DNA of 64,000 nt. It comes from Adiantum capillus-veneris. Its lineage: Eukaryota > Streptophyta > Polypodiopsida > Polypodiales > Pteridaceae. A program made the position numbers and the translations under genes. The stretch's first letter is position 1, and each line of letters opens with the position of its first letter. Shown here one piece after another: positions 35,564 through 46,720 of this stretch. Under the pieces are notes generated by a model. That model saw only the letters and a program-made list of their open reading frames with translations, did not search any database and was not told where the DNA came from. The DNA lies in the NCBI GenBank assembly GCA_014529385.2, contig CM043943.1:158304247-158368246 (forward strand). The letters are read 5' to 3'.

Positions 35564-36552
35564 AATCCCCCCTGGAGTGATGCAGTGAACAAGAGCTGGC
35601 ACATAAGTGAAGGGAAGTTGCATGCCATGAGGACATGATCAGTCCACAAAGGGGAGTAGGCCCAAAGCTTTACAAAAGCTTTGAACTTCTCATGAGACAA
35701 TGCCTTTGTGAAAAGATCTGCAAGATTGTCTTGTATTGGCACATAAGCCAAGTTGATCTCTCCTGTTGAGAGCCTCTCCTTGACATAGTGGTAATGCACC
35801 TCAATGTGCTTTGTGCGAGCATGAAAAATTGGGTTTCCCGTAATTGCCAATGTGCTCTGACTGTTAGTGTAGATAGTGTTGGCAGAACACCCAAATCAGC
35901 CATACACACTCAACCGTAGCTGTGAAGACTGCCCTGTACTCAGCCTCACAACTCAAAGTGGCCATAGTAGGTTGCTTCTTGCTCAACCATGATATACATG
36001 AACTACCAAGCATGAAACAAAAACCACTCTAGACACTCGCGTGCCAAAACAACCAGCTGAATCTGAGTCTGAGAAAGCATGTAAGTCTGGCGACAATGAT
36101 CCCCCTAGCAAATCACATAAAATCCATGTGTCATTTTCTATAAGTGCATCATGTTTTGATTGCATGGTAGCCATCCAATTTTCCAAATTCTGTGCTTCAT
36201 CAAAAGACAAAGGTTCCTCAACATCATGTAAGCTAGACACAGCCAAAGCATAACAAGATGATGCATATGAGGCATGTCGAGAACCTAAACGAGTATGACT
36301 AGACAAAGATGCATCCAATTTACTGTCACGCAAAGTGTACACCAGCCATTTTGGCATACCTCTAGCCTGCTCATTTTCAGCCCTTTCCTCATCAAGTACA
36401 TCATGTACATCTGCATCAATAATAGGATGATATGTAACATTTTCAGAAACCCCCATAGGCTGTACATTTGCCTCATTGGAATTTACATTAGAAATTCCAC
36501 CACTGAAAAAGAGGCAACAAAGTGTCATAAATGTCTCGTGAGCTTACATTAC
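35539..36552 (-). pseudogene. copia-2 pol C-terminal part (connector and RNase H) with internal deletion
   Basis: The frame 35983-36528 encodes the integrase-RT connector (ANVQPMGVSENV, DVLDEERAENEQARGMPKW) up to NDTWILCDL, then jumps straight to GGSLSPDLHAFSDSDSAGCF of RNase H. In copia-1 these points are about 930 bases apart, so the whole RT palm is deleted, with the junction near 36103-36112. The tail 35539-35850 holds FHARTKHIEVHYHYVKERLS and the C-terminus in another frame. It cannot encode a functional polymerase. Confidence 0.85.
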
Positions 36553-37444
36553 TGTGAGGTCCCCACCCCGTCGTCTCAAACAACGGATTTGATGGTAAAC
36601 CTGGTGGCCACTAGATCTATATCGGAAGCAAACAAAGTGGTTCACGGTTCATCTAGCGGACGATCTCTCATCACAAAGTGAATCGAGTTCGAGCCTGCTA
36701 GCAACGAGATCTAGCTCCACCTCACAGGGGAAGCGTGATTAACCTATCTAGCGATCTTAAGACCCACCTTCCAAGAGGAGAGAAATCCCGAGTGCCTTTT
36801 TCTCCATGTTTCAGAGGCATGTACACTTGAGACTTCACTGCTCCAGGGACAATGAGTAATACTAGAGTCGAATTAAACACTATGGGGACAGAGAGTTCCC
36901 GACCAATCGGGACCACCCTTCTCATAGGCATTGGCAACCTGAGCCAAGCCCCCACTTTCCACCCCCACACTCATACTTCCTTGTGTGTCCTAATTATTAC
37001 CACAATTGTTGTTCAACATTAAAAAAAAATCCTTGATTAGATTTCGAATCACAATGTTCGTTCAGACAACCCTTCAACCAGTATTGCAAAGCGGCACCAA
37101 GACAGAAACTGTAGTAAAAATTCTACTCAAACTTATTCATTAAAATTCCAATGTTCTGGAGATACAACATCCCCCCTCCAGCGAGAGTTTACTCCTCCCG
37201 TTGTCGCCTAGCTGCCCATATAACTAGATATGTCCACCACATAGAAAGCACGACATGGACATTCCAACCGCATAGAAAGCAAGACGTGGGTTCCCACCGC
37301 ATAGAAAGCAAGTCGTGGGTAAAAGCCCTAAGCTAGGAACTCTAGCTACTGCGAAATCGTCGCGAGCCGCCCCCTGTGATCAGTAGGGGGATCACGACTA
37401 GTTCAACATTGGAAATAGAATGAACATGCCGAGCTAAATTTTCG

Positions 37445-37696
37445 CTAGCAGACATTCTTTCCGTCGGATTTCTCCAACATGTTCAGGTGTATGTTCATTC
37501 CTGGATAATCGTATGCAATGTTAATTAAACAACTTTGAATAAAATTGTGACCTACCTCTTCCATTTCTTCATCAATGGCCCGTGAGATGGCCGGTGCTTG
37601 TTCATCCATGGGAGCTTTTCCCTTTCCATTCGCGTTGCTCGTTCCCGCCTCGCGGTCGTGGGCACCACCGAAGGGAGTTCTCTTAACCGGGGCCAT
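37445..37696 (-). CDS. Conserved LTR small ORF in left LTR of gypsy-AD (83 codons)
   Basis: Starts MAPVKRTPFGGAHDREAGTS, then NGKGKAPMDEQAPAISRAID and EEMEEVGHNFIQ. Versions of 56 to 63 codons occur in LTRs 38019-40809, 42441-45245 and 50808-52939, and a diverged one in 56627-59308. The ATG lies in a favourable AAAATGG context. The N-terminus is basic and the middle acidic, and there is no recognised domain, signal or membrane segment. Being in a 3' LTR, this copy would not lie in the leader of the same RNA. Confidence 0.5.
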   Translation of the reverse strand: MAPVKRTPFGGAHDREAGTSNANGKGKAPMDEQAPAISRAIDEEMEEVGHNFIQSCLINIAYDYPGMNIHLNMLEKSDGKNVC

Positions 37697-37859
37697 TTTA
37701 TAGTCACTACTTTAAATGATAAACTTGGAGAAAAGAGCGTGATTAGGGGCTGAAATCCTCTCGATTTTCTGATCAATGGAGTTCTCAAGACGAGAATCCG
37801 GTAGCACTTCCCTCTTTTGCTTCTCCTCCAAACACTGTGTGTGCCGGCAGCACCTCCCA

Positions 37860-37860
<1 letters not shown>

Positions 37861-37894
<34 letters not shown>

Positions 37895-37930
37895 GAGTGG
37901 GTGTGTAAGCATGTGTCCGTGTGTGTGTGT
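37861..37930. repeat. GT-rich microsatellites in LTR (left LTR of gypsy-AD)
   Basis: Two GT runs separated by ACTGAGTGGGTGTGTAAGC. They occupy the same LTR position in the other copies (40077-40140, 44502-44575, 52199-52272), just downstream of the TATA-like element TATTTAAG on the minus strand. Confidence 0.9.
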
Positions 37931-39077
37931 GAGCACACTCTTAAATAGGCTCCTCCAAGCTAAAAATCGACCAGCCTTGCTAATTGCATATGAATGAGCA
38001 CTCAGTTAATGCATGGCATGTGAGGTCCCCACCCCGCCGTATCAAACGGCAAATCTGATGGTGAACCTAGTGGCCACTAGATCTATAGCGGAAGCAAACA
38101 AAGTGGTTCAGGGTTCAACTAGCGGACGATCTCTCATCACAAAGTGAGTCGAGTTCGAGCCTACTAGTAATGAGATCTAGCTCCACCTCGCAGGGGAAGC
38201 GTACTTAACCTATCTAGCGATCCTAAGACCCACCTTCCAAGAGGAGAGAAATCCCGAGTGCCTTTTTCCCCATGTTTTAGAGGCACGTACACTTGAGGCT
38301 CACCGCTCTAGGGGCAATGAGTATTACTAGTATCGATTTAAACACTATGGGGATAGAGAGTTCCCGACCAATCTGGACCACCCTTCTCATAGGCATTGGC
38401 AACCTGAGCCAAGCCCCCACTTTCCACCCCCACACTCACACTTCCTTGTGTGTCCTAATTACTACCACAAAAGTTGTTCAACATAAAAGTTCCTTGATTA
38501 GATTCCAATTCACAATGTTCGTTAAGACATCCCTTCAATCAGTATTGCAAAGCGGCACCAAGACAGTACTCTAGAAAAAATTCTACTCAAACTTATTCCT
38601 TCAAACTCCAATGTTCTGGAGGTACAACATCCCCCCTCCAGCGAGAGTTTACTCCTCCCGTTGACGCCTAGCTGCCCATACAACTAGGTATGTCCACCGC
38701 ATAGAAAGCACGACATGGACATTCCCACCGCTTAACCAGCAGACGTGGGTTCCCACCGCTTAACCAACAGTTGTGGGTATCTATCGCTGAACCAGCAGAC
38801 GTGGATTCAAGAGCCCTTAACTAGGAACTCTGTCCCCTATGATCAGGAGGGGATTCAGGACTAGTTCAACATTGGAAATAGAATGAACAGGCCGAGCTAA
38901 ATTTTCCCTAGCAAACATTATTTCCTATTGCAAACAGTATATCCATCAACCATTCTTTCCTACTTAAACTCTAATATACAATTGAATTCAAATGCCGAGG
39001 TTTCCGTCGGATTTCTCCAACATGTTTAGGGGTATATTCATTCCTAGATAATCGTATGCAATGTTAAACTAAACAAC

Positions 39078-39242
39078 TTGAATAAAATTGTGACCTATCT
39101 CTTCCATTTCTTCGTCAATGGCCCGTGAGATGGCCGGTGCTTGTTCGACCATGGGAGCTTTTCCTTTTCCGTTCACATTGCTCGTTCCCGCCTCGCAATC
39201 GTGGGCACCACCGAAGCGAGTTCTCTTAACCGGGGCCATTTT
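39078..39242 (-). CDS. Conserved LTR small ORF in left LTR of gypsy-BC (about 56 codons)
   Basis: Reads MAPVKRTRFGGAHDCEAGTS, then NGKGKAPMVEQAPAISRAID and ends GHNFIQVV followed by a stop. It is close to the copies in the other LTRs, with the frame kept although this element has lost pol. End coordinates are by hand translation. Confidence 0.5.
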
Positions 39243-39280
39243 ATACTCACTACTTTAAATGATAAACTTGAAGAAAAGAG

Positions 39281-39951
39281 CTAAGATCCGAGAGCATCAT
39301 AACAATCCAATTGATAGATTAGAATCATTGAACAATCCCCCTTATGCACGAGGGTTAGATTTTTCCTTCGAGACATAGTAATTTTATGGTTAATATTTTA
39401 CTTATCCTATGGGAACCGGCTCTAAAGTTAATCACCTAGCTTAGATGATTAAGCATTTCAAAATTTTACTAATTAAATTACAAGAGAGATGAATTAAGCA
39501 AGCTCAATCACTTTCCTAATGCAATTAGAAAGATACAGAATTTCTGCATGCATAGGTGAGAGAAAATCCTCTTCTCAGTGGCTTAATGATGGATTAGTTT
39601 TTGCCTTAATTACATCTTAATCTATGAATAAATTGAATCTAACTTAGTTGCACCAATATTGTGTGGTAATAGAATGAAATTAACCAAATCCACATCATTA
39701 CCGGCTTTGACAATTAATTACTATGCCGACTAGCGGAAGATTCCCGCTTACTAATCATGCATTAATTTATGATTAGGAGAGGTTAATTTCTTGCATAATT
39801 AACAATTTGATGATGATTATGTAATAGAATATTGATATGGATAATTAGAGAGCAGCTATTAAGAAATATAGCTAGGATTAAGCATAATAGTTACAAGATT
39901 AGGAGGATGATAGAGAGATTTGTAGCAAAGCATAAATCAAATCGATATTAC
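39281..39951 (-). other. Putative leader intron in LTR (671 bp, GT...AG)
   Basis: On the minus strand the block begins GTAATATCGATTTG and ends GGATCTTAG. The flanks ...TAATCACG and CTCTTTTC are joined directly in the gypsy-AD LTRs (37737/37738; 52073/52074). It lies between the predicted transcription start and the small ORF. Equivalent blocks are at 43704-44373 and 57879-58446, the last keeping the donor GTAATAT. See the finding on spliced LTRs. Confidence 0.65.
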
Positions 39952-40809
39952 CGTGATTAGGGGCTGAAATCCACTCGAATTTCTGATCCAATGGAGTTCT
40001 CAAGACGAGAATTCGGGAGCACTTCCCTCCTTGCTTCTCCTTCAAAAACTGTGTGTGCCGGCAGCACCTCCCCAAGGTGTGTGTATAGGTGTGTGTGTGT
40101 GTGTACTGGGTGTGTGTGTGAGCATGTGTGTGTGTGTGTGAGCACACTCTTAAATAGGCCTCTCCGTGCTGAAAATCGATCCTAGATGCTATAAGCATCT
40201 GAATGAGCACTCACTTCATGCATTGGCAAGTCTAGTTATCTTCCCACCAAGTGTCTAGTTAGCTAGTCTAACTGGCTCTCACACTCACTCCCAAGCTTGG
40301 AAACTCTCCCACAACTCCCACAAGACAAGAGGGCGCCCCCTAGCTGCTAAAGCTGGCTCTTAGTGGCCTGGAACCTGTTCCCACACAGCCTCGAGCCCTG
40401 GTGCCTCCCCGCACAACTTTAGGAAAAATTGGTTTTAGGCTAAAACGGCCCATACGAGTCGGAATTTAATGCCGTAAATTGCTATACTAAGCTCTAACTA
40501 AGGTGTATCTGTCCGAGTACCTGCCATATTTAGCAGCCCTCGGGGTTCGAAAATGCATTTTTTTCAAATTCGGGGTACGGGTGTAGTTTTTCGAGACGGT
40601 CAAAACTGGACGGGTCGGGTGACCAAAACTTACTATTTTTGGAAAATTTTCACAAAAATTATTTAATTCATATTTCAAAGCTTTAAAACATTCTAAACAT
40701 CATGGCACTGACAGAATTTGGAAAACTGCTAAAAATATTAACTTTTTTCATTATATTCATTTCATGGTACAATGGTGTTTTTTTTTAGCTCGGGGTCGGA
40801 GACCTTACA

Positions 40810-42440
40810 TCCTCCCCAACGTGAAGAATTTGAGATGTCCTCATCTCAAGAATACATCTGGGTAAATTTTATGCTAACTACTTAGGTACATATATCCTTT
40901 GTCTAAAGTAAAGATATCCTTTGAAAATAGAGTAGTCTTCAGCTTTATGCGTCTTATTCTGTTGAACTTTGATGAGATCCTCTTGCTTGAATTATTGCTC
41001 ACTAGCAGTTGTAGCATACAGAGATGCTCTCTCATCAGCTTCGTCACTCACATTTGGTTGTCTCACTGCGGCATTAGCGAAAGCTCCGCTTCCTTGTCCT
41101 ATGTTTCCTCTTCCTCGGCCTCCTCTTCCGTTTGGTTGACCTCGCCCGTTGACGTTCAGAGGTACATTATTAGCACCGGATGTTTGGAAAATCCTTTTTG
41201 GACATCAGATTTTTTAATGTCCATACTCCTGGAACTCAAAGCATCTTATATTGGGAAACTCGGTAGTAGCTGCCATAGTAGCTACTACAGGACGATGGTC
41301 ATATGCAGGGTTGATTTGTCTGTTACTCCAGTTGTCTGTTTAGGCCCTCTTTGACAAATAGTATTTACTATCTTGGGTAGCCCTCTGAATCTCTTTAGCT
41401 AACAGCTTTAGCAAGGCATCTTGCAGAGTTGCTGGCCTGAGAGCTTCTAGTCGGTTGTTCAAGGGGTCGATGAGTCCTTGACAGAACCGTGCTACTTGCT
41501 GTTCCAATGTCATCTTAGGAGCATATCTCCGAAGAGCGACAAAATTTGCATAATACTCTTCGACAGATGAAGTCAGCTGCCAAAGTGAAAAGAATTCATT
41601 CATCTTCAAGGTTTTATAGGCAGGTGGTAAATAACGTCCCATTATTGCAGCTTTGATTTCTTCCCAGGATTGGGAAGATCCCTTAATATCCAAATCCCTG
41701 CAATGTTGCTTCCACCATATCTTGGCATCCCCAGACAAGCGGAACATCGTAAGCATGGTCTGATTCACGGGTTGGGTTCTCGCAGCTTCGAAGTAATCGT
41801 CCATTGCTTCCATCCACACTTCCGCATCTCTCTCCACATTTGCCCCCTCGCCCTTAAAGGTTGGAGGCTGAGCTTGCTTAAGGAGAAGATTTTTCTCCTA
41901 AACGGCGGTATATAGCGCAATGGACGGTACCTATCCAATGATATAAGACTCATTACTATAGCACTCTTCTCAAATGAACCTAGGCTTTTCCATACTCAAG
42001 AAGAAATTTAACTTCTGGGATTAACCAGTCTACTTAATCTGTACAGCTATCACAAAGGATTTAACCAGTCCACCATTTTGTTTAAATTCCACTGAATACA
42101 TCTAAAATTGTCTGATAAATAATGGTAAAAACTTTACTCGAGAGCTTTGATCCATACTTATAACTTTATGTGCATCAACAGGCTACCTGCCCGCAGCACT
42201 AGTCACACCAACGACTTCTCAAAAAAACATCATGTGGAAACCATTGAATCCCAACAAGCTCAACGAGTAAAACTCTTTAACATCACTCAGGAGACAATCC
42301 ACTACACAAATCCAATGTCATTATTCTAGGAAACATCATGCTCAAGCTTTGAGTATGAGCTATCCTACTATCCCTTATTTTTTCAAAATTTTCAAACAAC
42401 ATCATTTTCTAGTTCGTAAACCTATAGCTCTGACACGAGG
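40810..42440 (-). other. Interior of gypsy-BC outside gag
   Basis: Between the left LTR and gag (40810-41339) the minus strand encodes a damaged zinc knuckle (CFEFQEYGH), a glycine/arginine-rich stretch (GRGQPNGRGGRGRGN) and the last residues of pol. Between gag and the right LTR (41954-42440) is leader sequence without a recognised ORF, ending in the primer site. Confidence 0.6.
41340..41953 (-). pseudogene. gypsy-BC gag (capsid region)
   Basis: The 165-codon frame 41340-41837 has RDAEVWMEAMDDYFEAARTQ, DAKIWWKQHCRD, WEEIKAAIMGRYLPPAYKT, VEEYYANFVALRRYAPKMTL and RFCQGLIDPLNNRLEALRPA, a typical retrotrans_gag capsid of chromovirus type. An overlapping frame up to 41953 carries more N-terminal sequence (SLSKLSLQPLRARGQMWREM), so a frame change separates it from the start. 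The zinc knuckle downstream is damaged. It is the only polyprotein domain left in the element and is very close to the gag of gypsy-AD at 49606-49890. Confidence 0.82.
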
Positions 42441-43499
42441 TGTGAGGTCCCCACCCTGCCGTATCAAACGGCGGATCTGATGGTGAACCTGGTGGCCACT
42501 AGATCAATAGCGAAAGAAAACAAAGTGGTTCAGGGTTCAACTAGCGGACGATCTCTCATCACAAAGTTAGTCGAGTTCGAACCTACTAGTAATGAGATCT
42601 AGCTCCACCTCGCAAGGGAAGCGTACTTAACCTATCTAGCGATCCTAAGACGCACCTTCCAAGACGAGGGAAATCCCGAGTGCCTTTTTTCCCATGTTTC
42701 AGAGGCACGTACACTTGAGGCTTCGCCGCTCTAGGGGCAATGAGTATTACTAGTATCGATTTAAACACTATGGGGACAGAGAGTTCCCGACCAATCGGGA
42801 TCACCCTTCTCATAGGCATTGGCAACCTGAGCCAAGCCCCCACTTTACACCCCCACACTCACACTTCCTTGTGTGTCCTAATTACTACCACAAAAGTTGT
42901 TCAACATAAAAGTTCCTTGATTAGATTTCGATTCACAATGTTCGTTAAGACAGCCCTTCAATCAGTATTGCAAAGCGGCACCAAGACAGTACCCTAGTAA
43001 AAATTCTACTCAAACTTATTCATTCAAATTCCAATGTTCTGGAGGTACAACATCCCCCCTCCAGCAAGATTTTACTCCTCCCGTTGTCGCCTAGCTGCCC
43101 ATACAACTAGGTATGTCCACCGCATAGAAAGCACGACATGGACATTCCCACCGCTTAACCAGCAGACGTGGGTTCCCACCGCTTAACCAACAGTCGTGGG
43201 TATCTATCACTGAACCAACCGAGGTGGATTCAAGAGCCCTTAACCAGGAACTCTGTCCCCTATGATCAGGAGGGGATTCAGGACTAGTTCAACATTGGAA
43301 ATAGAATGAATAGGCCGAGCTAAATTTTCCCTAGCAAATATTATTTCCTATTGCAAATAGTATATCCATCAACCATTCCTTCCTACTTAAACTCTAATAT
43401 ACAATTGAATTCAAATGCCGAGGTTTCAGTCGGATTTCTCCAACATGTTTAGGGGTATATTCATTCCTAGATAATCGTATGCAATGTTAAACTAAACAA

Positions 43500-43664
43500 C
43501 TTGAATAAAATTGTGACCTACCTCTTCCATTTCTTCGTCAATGGCCCGTGAGATGGCCGGTGCTTGTTCGTCCATGGGAGCTTTTCCTTTTCCGTTCACA
43601 TTGCTCGTTCCCGCCTTGCGGTCGTGGGCACCACCGAAGCGAGTTCTCTTAACCGGGGCCATTT
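43500..43664 (-). CDS. Conserved LTR small ORF in right LTR of gypsy-BC (about 56 codons)
   Basis: Reads MAPVKRTRFGGAHDRKAGTS and then NGKGKAPMDEQAPAISRAID, ending GHNFIQVV and a stop. This is the 5' LTR of its element, so the ORF lies in the predicted genomic RNA leader, immediately downstream of the putative intron. Confidence 0.52.
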
Positions 43665-43703
43665 TATACTTACTACTTTAAATGATAAACTTGAAGAAAA
43701 GAG

Positions 43704-44373
43704 CTAAGGTCCGAGAGCATCATAACAATCCAATTGATAGATTAGAATCATTGAACAATCCCCCTTATGCACGAGGGTTAGATTTTTCCTTCGAGACATA
43801 GTAATTTTATGGTTAATATTTTACTTATCCTATGGGAACCGGCTCTAAAGTTAATCACTTGGCTTAGATGATAAGCATTTCAGAATTTTACTAATTAAAT
43901 TACAAGAGAGATGAATTAAGCAAGCTCAATCACTTTCCTAATGCAATTAGAAAGATGCAGAATTTTTGCATGCATAGGTGAGAGAAAATCCTCTTCTTAG
44001 TGGCTTAATGATGGATTAATTTTTACCTTAATTACATCTTAATCTATGAATAAATTGAATCTAACTTAGTTACACCAATATTGTGTGGTAATAGAATGAA
44101 ATTAACCAAATCCACATCATTACCGGCTTTGACAATTAATTACTATGCCGACTAGCGGAAGATTCCCGCTTACTAATCATGCATTAATTTATGATTAGGA
44201 GAGGTTAAATGCTTGCATAATTAACAATTTGGTGATGATTATGTAATAGAATATTGATATGGAGAATTAGAGAGCAGCTATTGAGAAATATAGCTTGGAT
44301 TAAGCATAATAGTTACAAGATTAGGAGGATGATAGAGAGATTTGCAGCAAAGCATAAATCAAATCGATATTAC
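43704..44373 (-). other. Putative leader intron in LTR (670 bp, GT...AG)
   Basis: Second copy of the block at 39281-39951, with the same donor GTAATATCG and acceptor TTAG on the minus strand. It contains several ATG triplets that splicing would remove from the leader. Confidence 0.65.
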
Positions 44374-44501
44374 CGTGATTAGGGGCTGAAATCCACTCGA
44401 ATTTCTGATCCAATGGATTTCTCAAGACGAGAATTCGGGAGCACTTCCCTCCTTGCTTCTCTTTCAAAAACTGTGTGTCCCGGCAGCACCTCCCCAAGGT
44501 G

Positions 44502-44529
44502 TGTGTATAGGTGTGTGTGTGTGTGTACC

Positions 44530-44566
<37 letters not shown>

Positions 44567-44575
44567 TGTGTGTGA
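44502..44575. repeat. GT microsatellite in right LTR of gypsy-BC
   Basis: Interrupted GT tract, the longest of the homologous LTR tracts, next to the degraded TATA region (minus GCCTTTTTAAGAG). Confidence 0.92.
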
Positions 44576-45250
44576 GCACACTCTTAAAAAGGCCTTTCCG
44601 TGCTGAAAATCGATCTTAGCTGCTATAAGTATCTGAATGAGCACTCACTTCATGCATTGGCAAGTCTAGTTATCTTCCCACCAAGTGTCTAGTTAGCTAG
44701 TCTAACTGGCTCTCACACTCACTCCCAAGCTTGGAAACTCTCCCACAACTCCCACAAGACAAGAGGGCGCCCCCTAGCTGCTAAAGCTGTCTCTTAGTGG
44801 CCTGTAACCTGTTCCCACACAGCCTCGAGTCCCGGTGCCTCCCCGCACAACTTTAGGAAAAATTGGTTTTAGGCTAAAACGGCCCATACGAGTCGGAATT
44901 TAATGCCGTAAATTGCTATACTAAGCTCTAACTAAGGTGTATCTGTCCGAGTACCTGTCATATTTAGCAGTCCTCGGGGTCCGAAAATGCATTTTTTTCA
45001 AATTCGGGGTACGGGTGTAGTTTTTCGAGACGATCAAAACTGGACGGGTCAGGTGACAAAAAACTTACTATTTTTGGAAATTTTTCACAAAAATTATTTA
45101 ATTCATATTTCAAAGCTTTAAAACATTCTAAACATCATGGCACTGACAGAATTTGGAAAACTGCTAAAAATAGGAACTTTTTCTATTATATTCATTTCAT
45201 GGTACAATGGTGTTTTTTTCTAAGCTTGGGGTCGGAGACCTTACATGGCA

Positions 45251-45830
45251 AGTCTAGTTTCCTGCCTACCAAGTGTCCAGTTAGCTAGTCTAACTGGCTC
45301 TCACACTCACTCTCAAGCTTGGAAACTCTCCTACAACTCCCACAAGACAAGAGGGCGTCCCCTAGCTACTAAAGCTGGCTCAAAGTGGCCTGAAACCTGC
45401 TCCCACACAGCCTCGAGCCCCAGTGCCTCCCCGCACAATTTTTGGAGAAATTGATTTTAGGCTAAAACAGGTCATACGAGTCGGTTTTAATGCCGTACAT
45501 TGCTATACTGAGCTCTAACTAAGGCGTACTGGTCCGAGTACCTGCCATATTTAGCAGCCCCTGGGGTCCAAAAATGCATTTTTTTCCAAATTCGGGGTAC
45601 GGGTACAATTTTTCGAGATGGTCGAAACTAGACGGGTCGGGTAACCAAAAACTTACTATTTTTGAAAATTTTTCACAAAAATTATTTTAATTCACATTTC
45701 GAAGCTTCAAAACATTTTAAACATCATGGCACTGACAGAATTCAGAAAACTGCTAAAAATAGTAACTTTTTCCGTTATGTTCATCCCATGGTACAAGGTG
45801 CTCTTTTTGGTCGGTGTCAAAGACCTTACA
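45251..45830 (-). repeat. Left (3') LTR of gypsy-AD, second part
   Basis: Continues LTR 36553-38018 after the nested element and ends GACCTTACA. It is matched by 52358-52939 in the right LTR. Confidence 0.88.
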
Positions 45831-45912
45831 ACCTCCCCAACGTGAGAATTTTGAGATATCCTCATCTCAAGAATGTGTTTGGGTAATCTTTTATGAGCGT
45901 TGGTTCGTCCTC

Positions 45913-46131
45913 CTAAGTTGCATCTTCTTCAGGGTAATCCTTCCACTTTACTAGATGTTCCGTGATTGTCCTGTTGCGTAACTTTCTTTCCCTTGTTTCA
46001 AGTACATAGCCAGGTTGGAGCTCGAGAACTCCTTGTGCTGGCATGACTATCTGATCTGAGTCCAAGAATTCATTAGGATTAGGAATATAGGGTTTGAGTA
46101 AGCTGACGTGGAATACATCATGAACCTTCAA
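45913..46131 (-). pseudogene. gypsy-AD chromodomain / integrase C-terminus
   Basis: Encodes VHDVFHVSLLKPYIPNP, MPAQGVLELQPGYVLETRER and EHLVKWKDYPEEDAT, the end of a chromovirus integrase followed by a chromodomain. A TAG then stands where the relatives have tryptophan (ATWED). Reading on gives YPNTFLR and a stop, the same C-terminus as in the other family copies. In intact elements this module tethers the integration complex to heterochromatin. Confidence 0.82.
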
Positions 46132-46145
46132 TTTTGCAGGTAACC

Positions 46146-46720
46146 TTAGCTTTTCTTTGGTCTAACTCGTAGAAAAACCTTATCTCCTTCTTTGAAAGTT
46201 CTTTTCGAACGGTTCTTATCTGCATAGTGCTTCTGTCTATCTTGAGCTGCCTGAATGTCTTGACGAATAGCTCTAGTCTGAGCTTCCATATCTTCTAGCA
46301 TCTTCCTAGAGGCTTCTACCTTGATGGTTGGATCTGAAAAGTTCAGTGGTGCTAAACAGTCTTGTCCATAAAGAGCTTTGAAGGGTGAAATTCCAATGCT
46401 TCTGTGTTCGGAGGAATTGTAGGCATATTCTACCAAAGGAAGATATTGTAACCACTTCTTTGGCTCATACGAACAATAGGCCCTAAGAATGTCCTCAATG
46501 ACTTGATTAACCCTTTCAGTTTGCCCATCTGTCGCGGATGATACGTTGTACTGAAGGCTAATTGTGACCCAATAGATTGGAAAAGAGAAGTCCAAAATTT
46601 TGATGTAAACTTGGCATCTCTATCACTGACGATACGCTTGGGTAAACCATGTAACCTAAAAATCTCCTTGATGAATACTCGGCTAATATCTCCGAGAAAA
46701 GATTTTCGGCTAAGTCCATC
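46146..46720 (-). pseudogene. gypsy-AD integrase, N-terminal part deleted
   Basis: The core starts abruptly with FIKEIFRLHGLPKRIVSDRD (second catalytic Asp) near 46.64 kb, then TDGQTERVNQVIEDILRAY with the catalytic Glu, KWLQYLPLVEYAYNSSEH, and the C-terminal KTFKEGD-like region (here RTFKEGDKVFLRVRP). The HHCC zinc domain and the first catalytic Asp are absent. The join follows NAVADG of RNase H near 46718, where a 23-bp segment is tandemly duplicated (46718-46763). An indel also splits the core. It is inactive. Confidence 0.82.

Larger units (their letters stand above)
36553..38018 (-). repeat. Left (3') LTR of gypsy-AD, first part
   Basis: Starts TGTGAGGTCCCCACC and is interrupted after 38018 by the nested element; it resumes at 45251 and ends GACCTTACA at 45830. 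It shares with LTR 50808-52939 the 'CGCATAGAAAGCAAG(A/T)CGTGGG' repeats and the precise absence of the leader block (junction 37737/37738). Confidence 0.9.
38019..40809 (-). repeat. Left (3') LTR of gypsy-BC
   Basis: TGTGAGGTCC...GACCTTACA, 2791 bp, longer than the gypsy-AD LTRs chiefly because of the 671-bp block 39281-39951. It also contains 'CGCTTAACCA(G/A)CAG(A/T)(C/T)GTGGG' tandem units near 38730-38810. Confidence 0.93.
38019..45245 (-). mobile_element. Gag-only gypsy element (gypsy-BC, TR-GAG-like), nested in LTR of gypsy-AD
   Basis: LTRs 38019-40809 (2791 bp) and 42441-45245 (2805 bp) flank a 1.63-kb interior. Flanks carry the perfect 5-bp duplication TGGCA (38014-38018, 45246-45250). 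A degraded primer site (minus CCTCGTGTCAGAGC, 42421-42440) and purine tract (TTGGGGAGGA, 40810-40819) are present. The interior has gag and then passes to the last codons of pol (YPDVFLR and stop), so protease, RT, RNase H and integrase are deleted. It is non-autonomous and presumably mobilised by full-length relatives. A 155-bp sample at the LTR starts showed nine differences; other stretches looked closer. Confidence 0.93.
42441..45245 (-). repeat. Right (5') LTR of gypsy-BC
   Basis: 2805 bp, TG...CA as above, with the TGGCA duplication after its end. It contains the small ORF (about 43500-43664), the putative intron 43704-44373 and the GT microsatellite 44502-44575. Confidence 0.93.

Noticed and set aside
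36722-36970. LTR ORF reading MWGWKVGAWLRLPMPMRR (also 42586-42858)
   Set aside because: Open in only some LTRs, broken in others, and located near the far end of the LTR; no start-context or frame conservation as for the MAP-K ORF.
37552-37997. ORFs rich in His-Thr or Cys-Val in the LTRs (also 39899-40210, 44321-44644, 52048-52337)
   Set aside because: They arise from GT tracts in the LTR and differ in frame between copies.
39281-39951. The LTR block as a transposon insertion in gypsy-BC
   Set aside because: No terminal inverted repeats or duplication at its ends, and a related block at the same site in the diverged LTR E makes loss in gypsy-AD the simpler reading.
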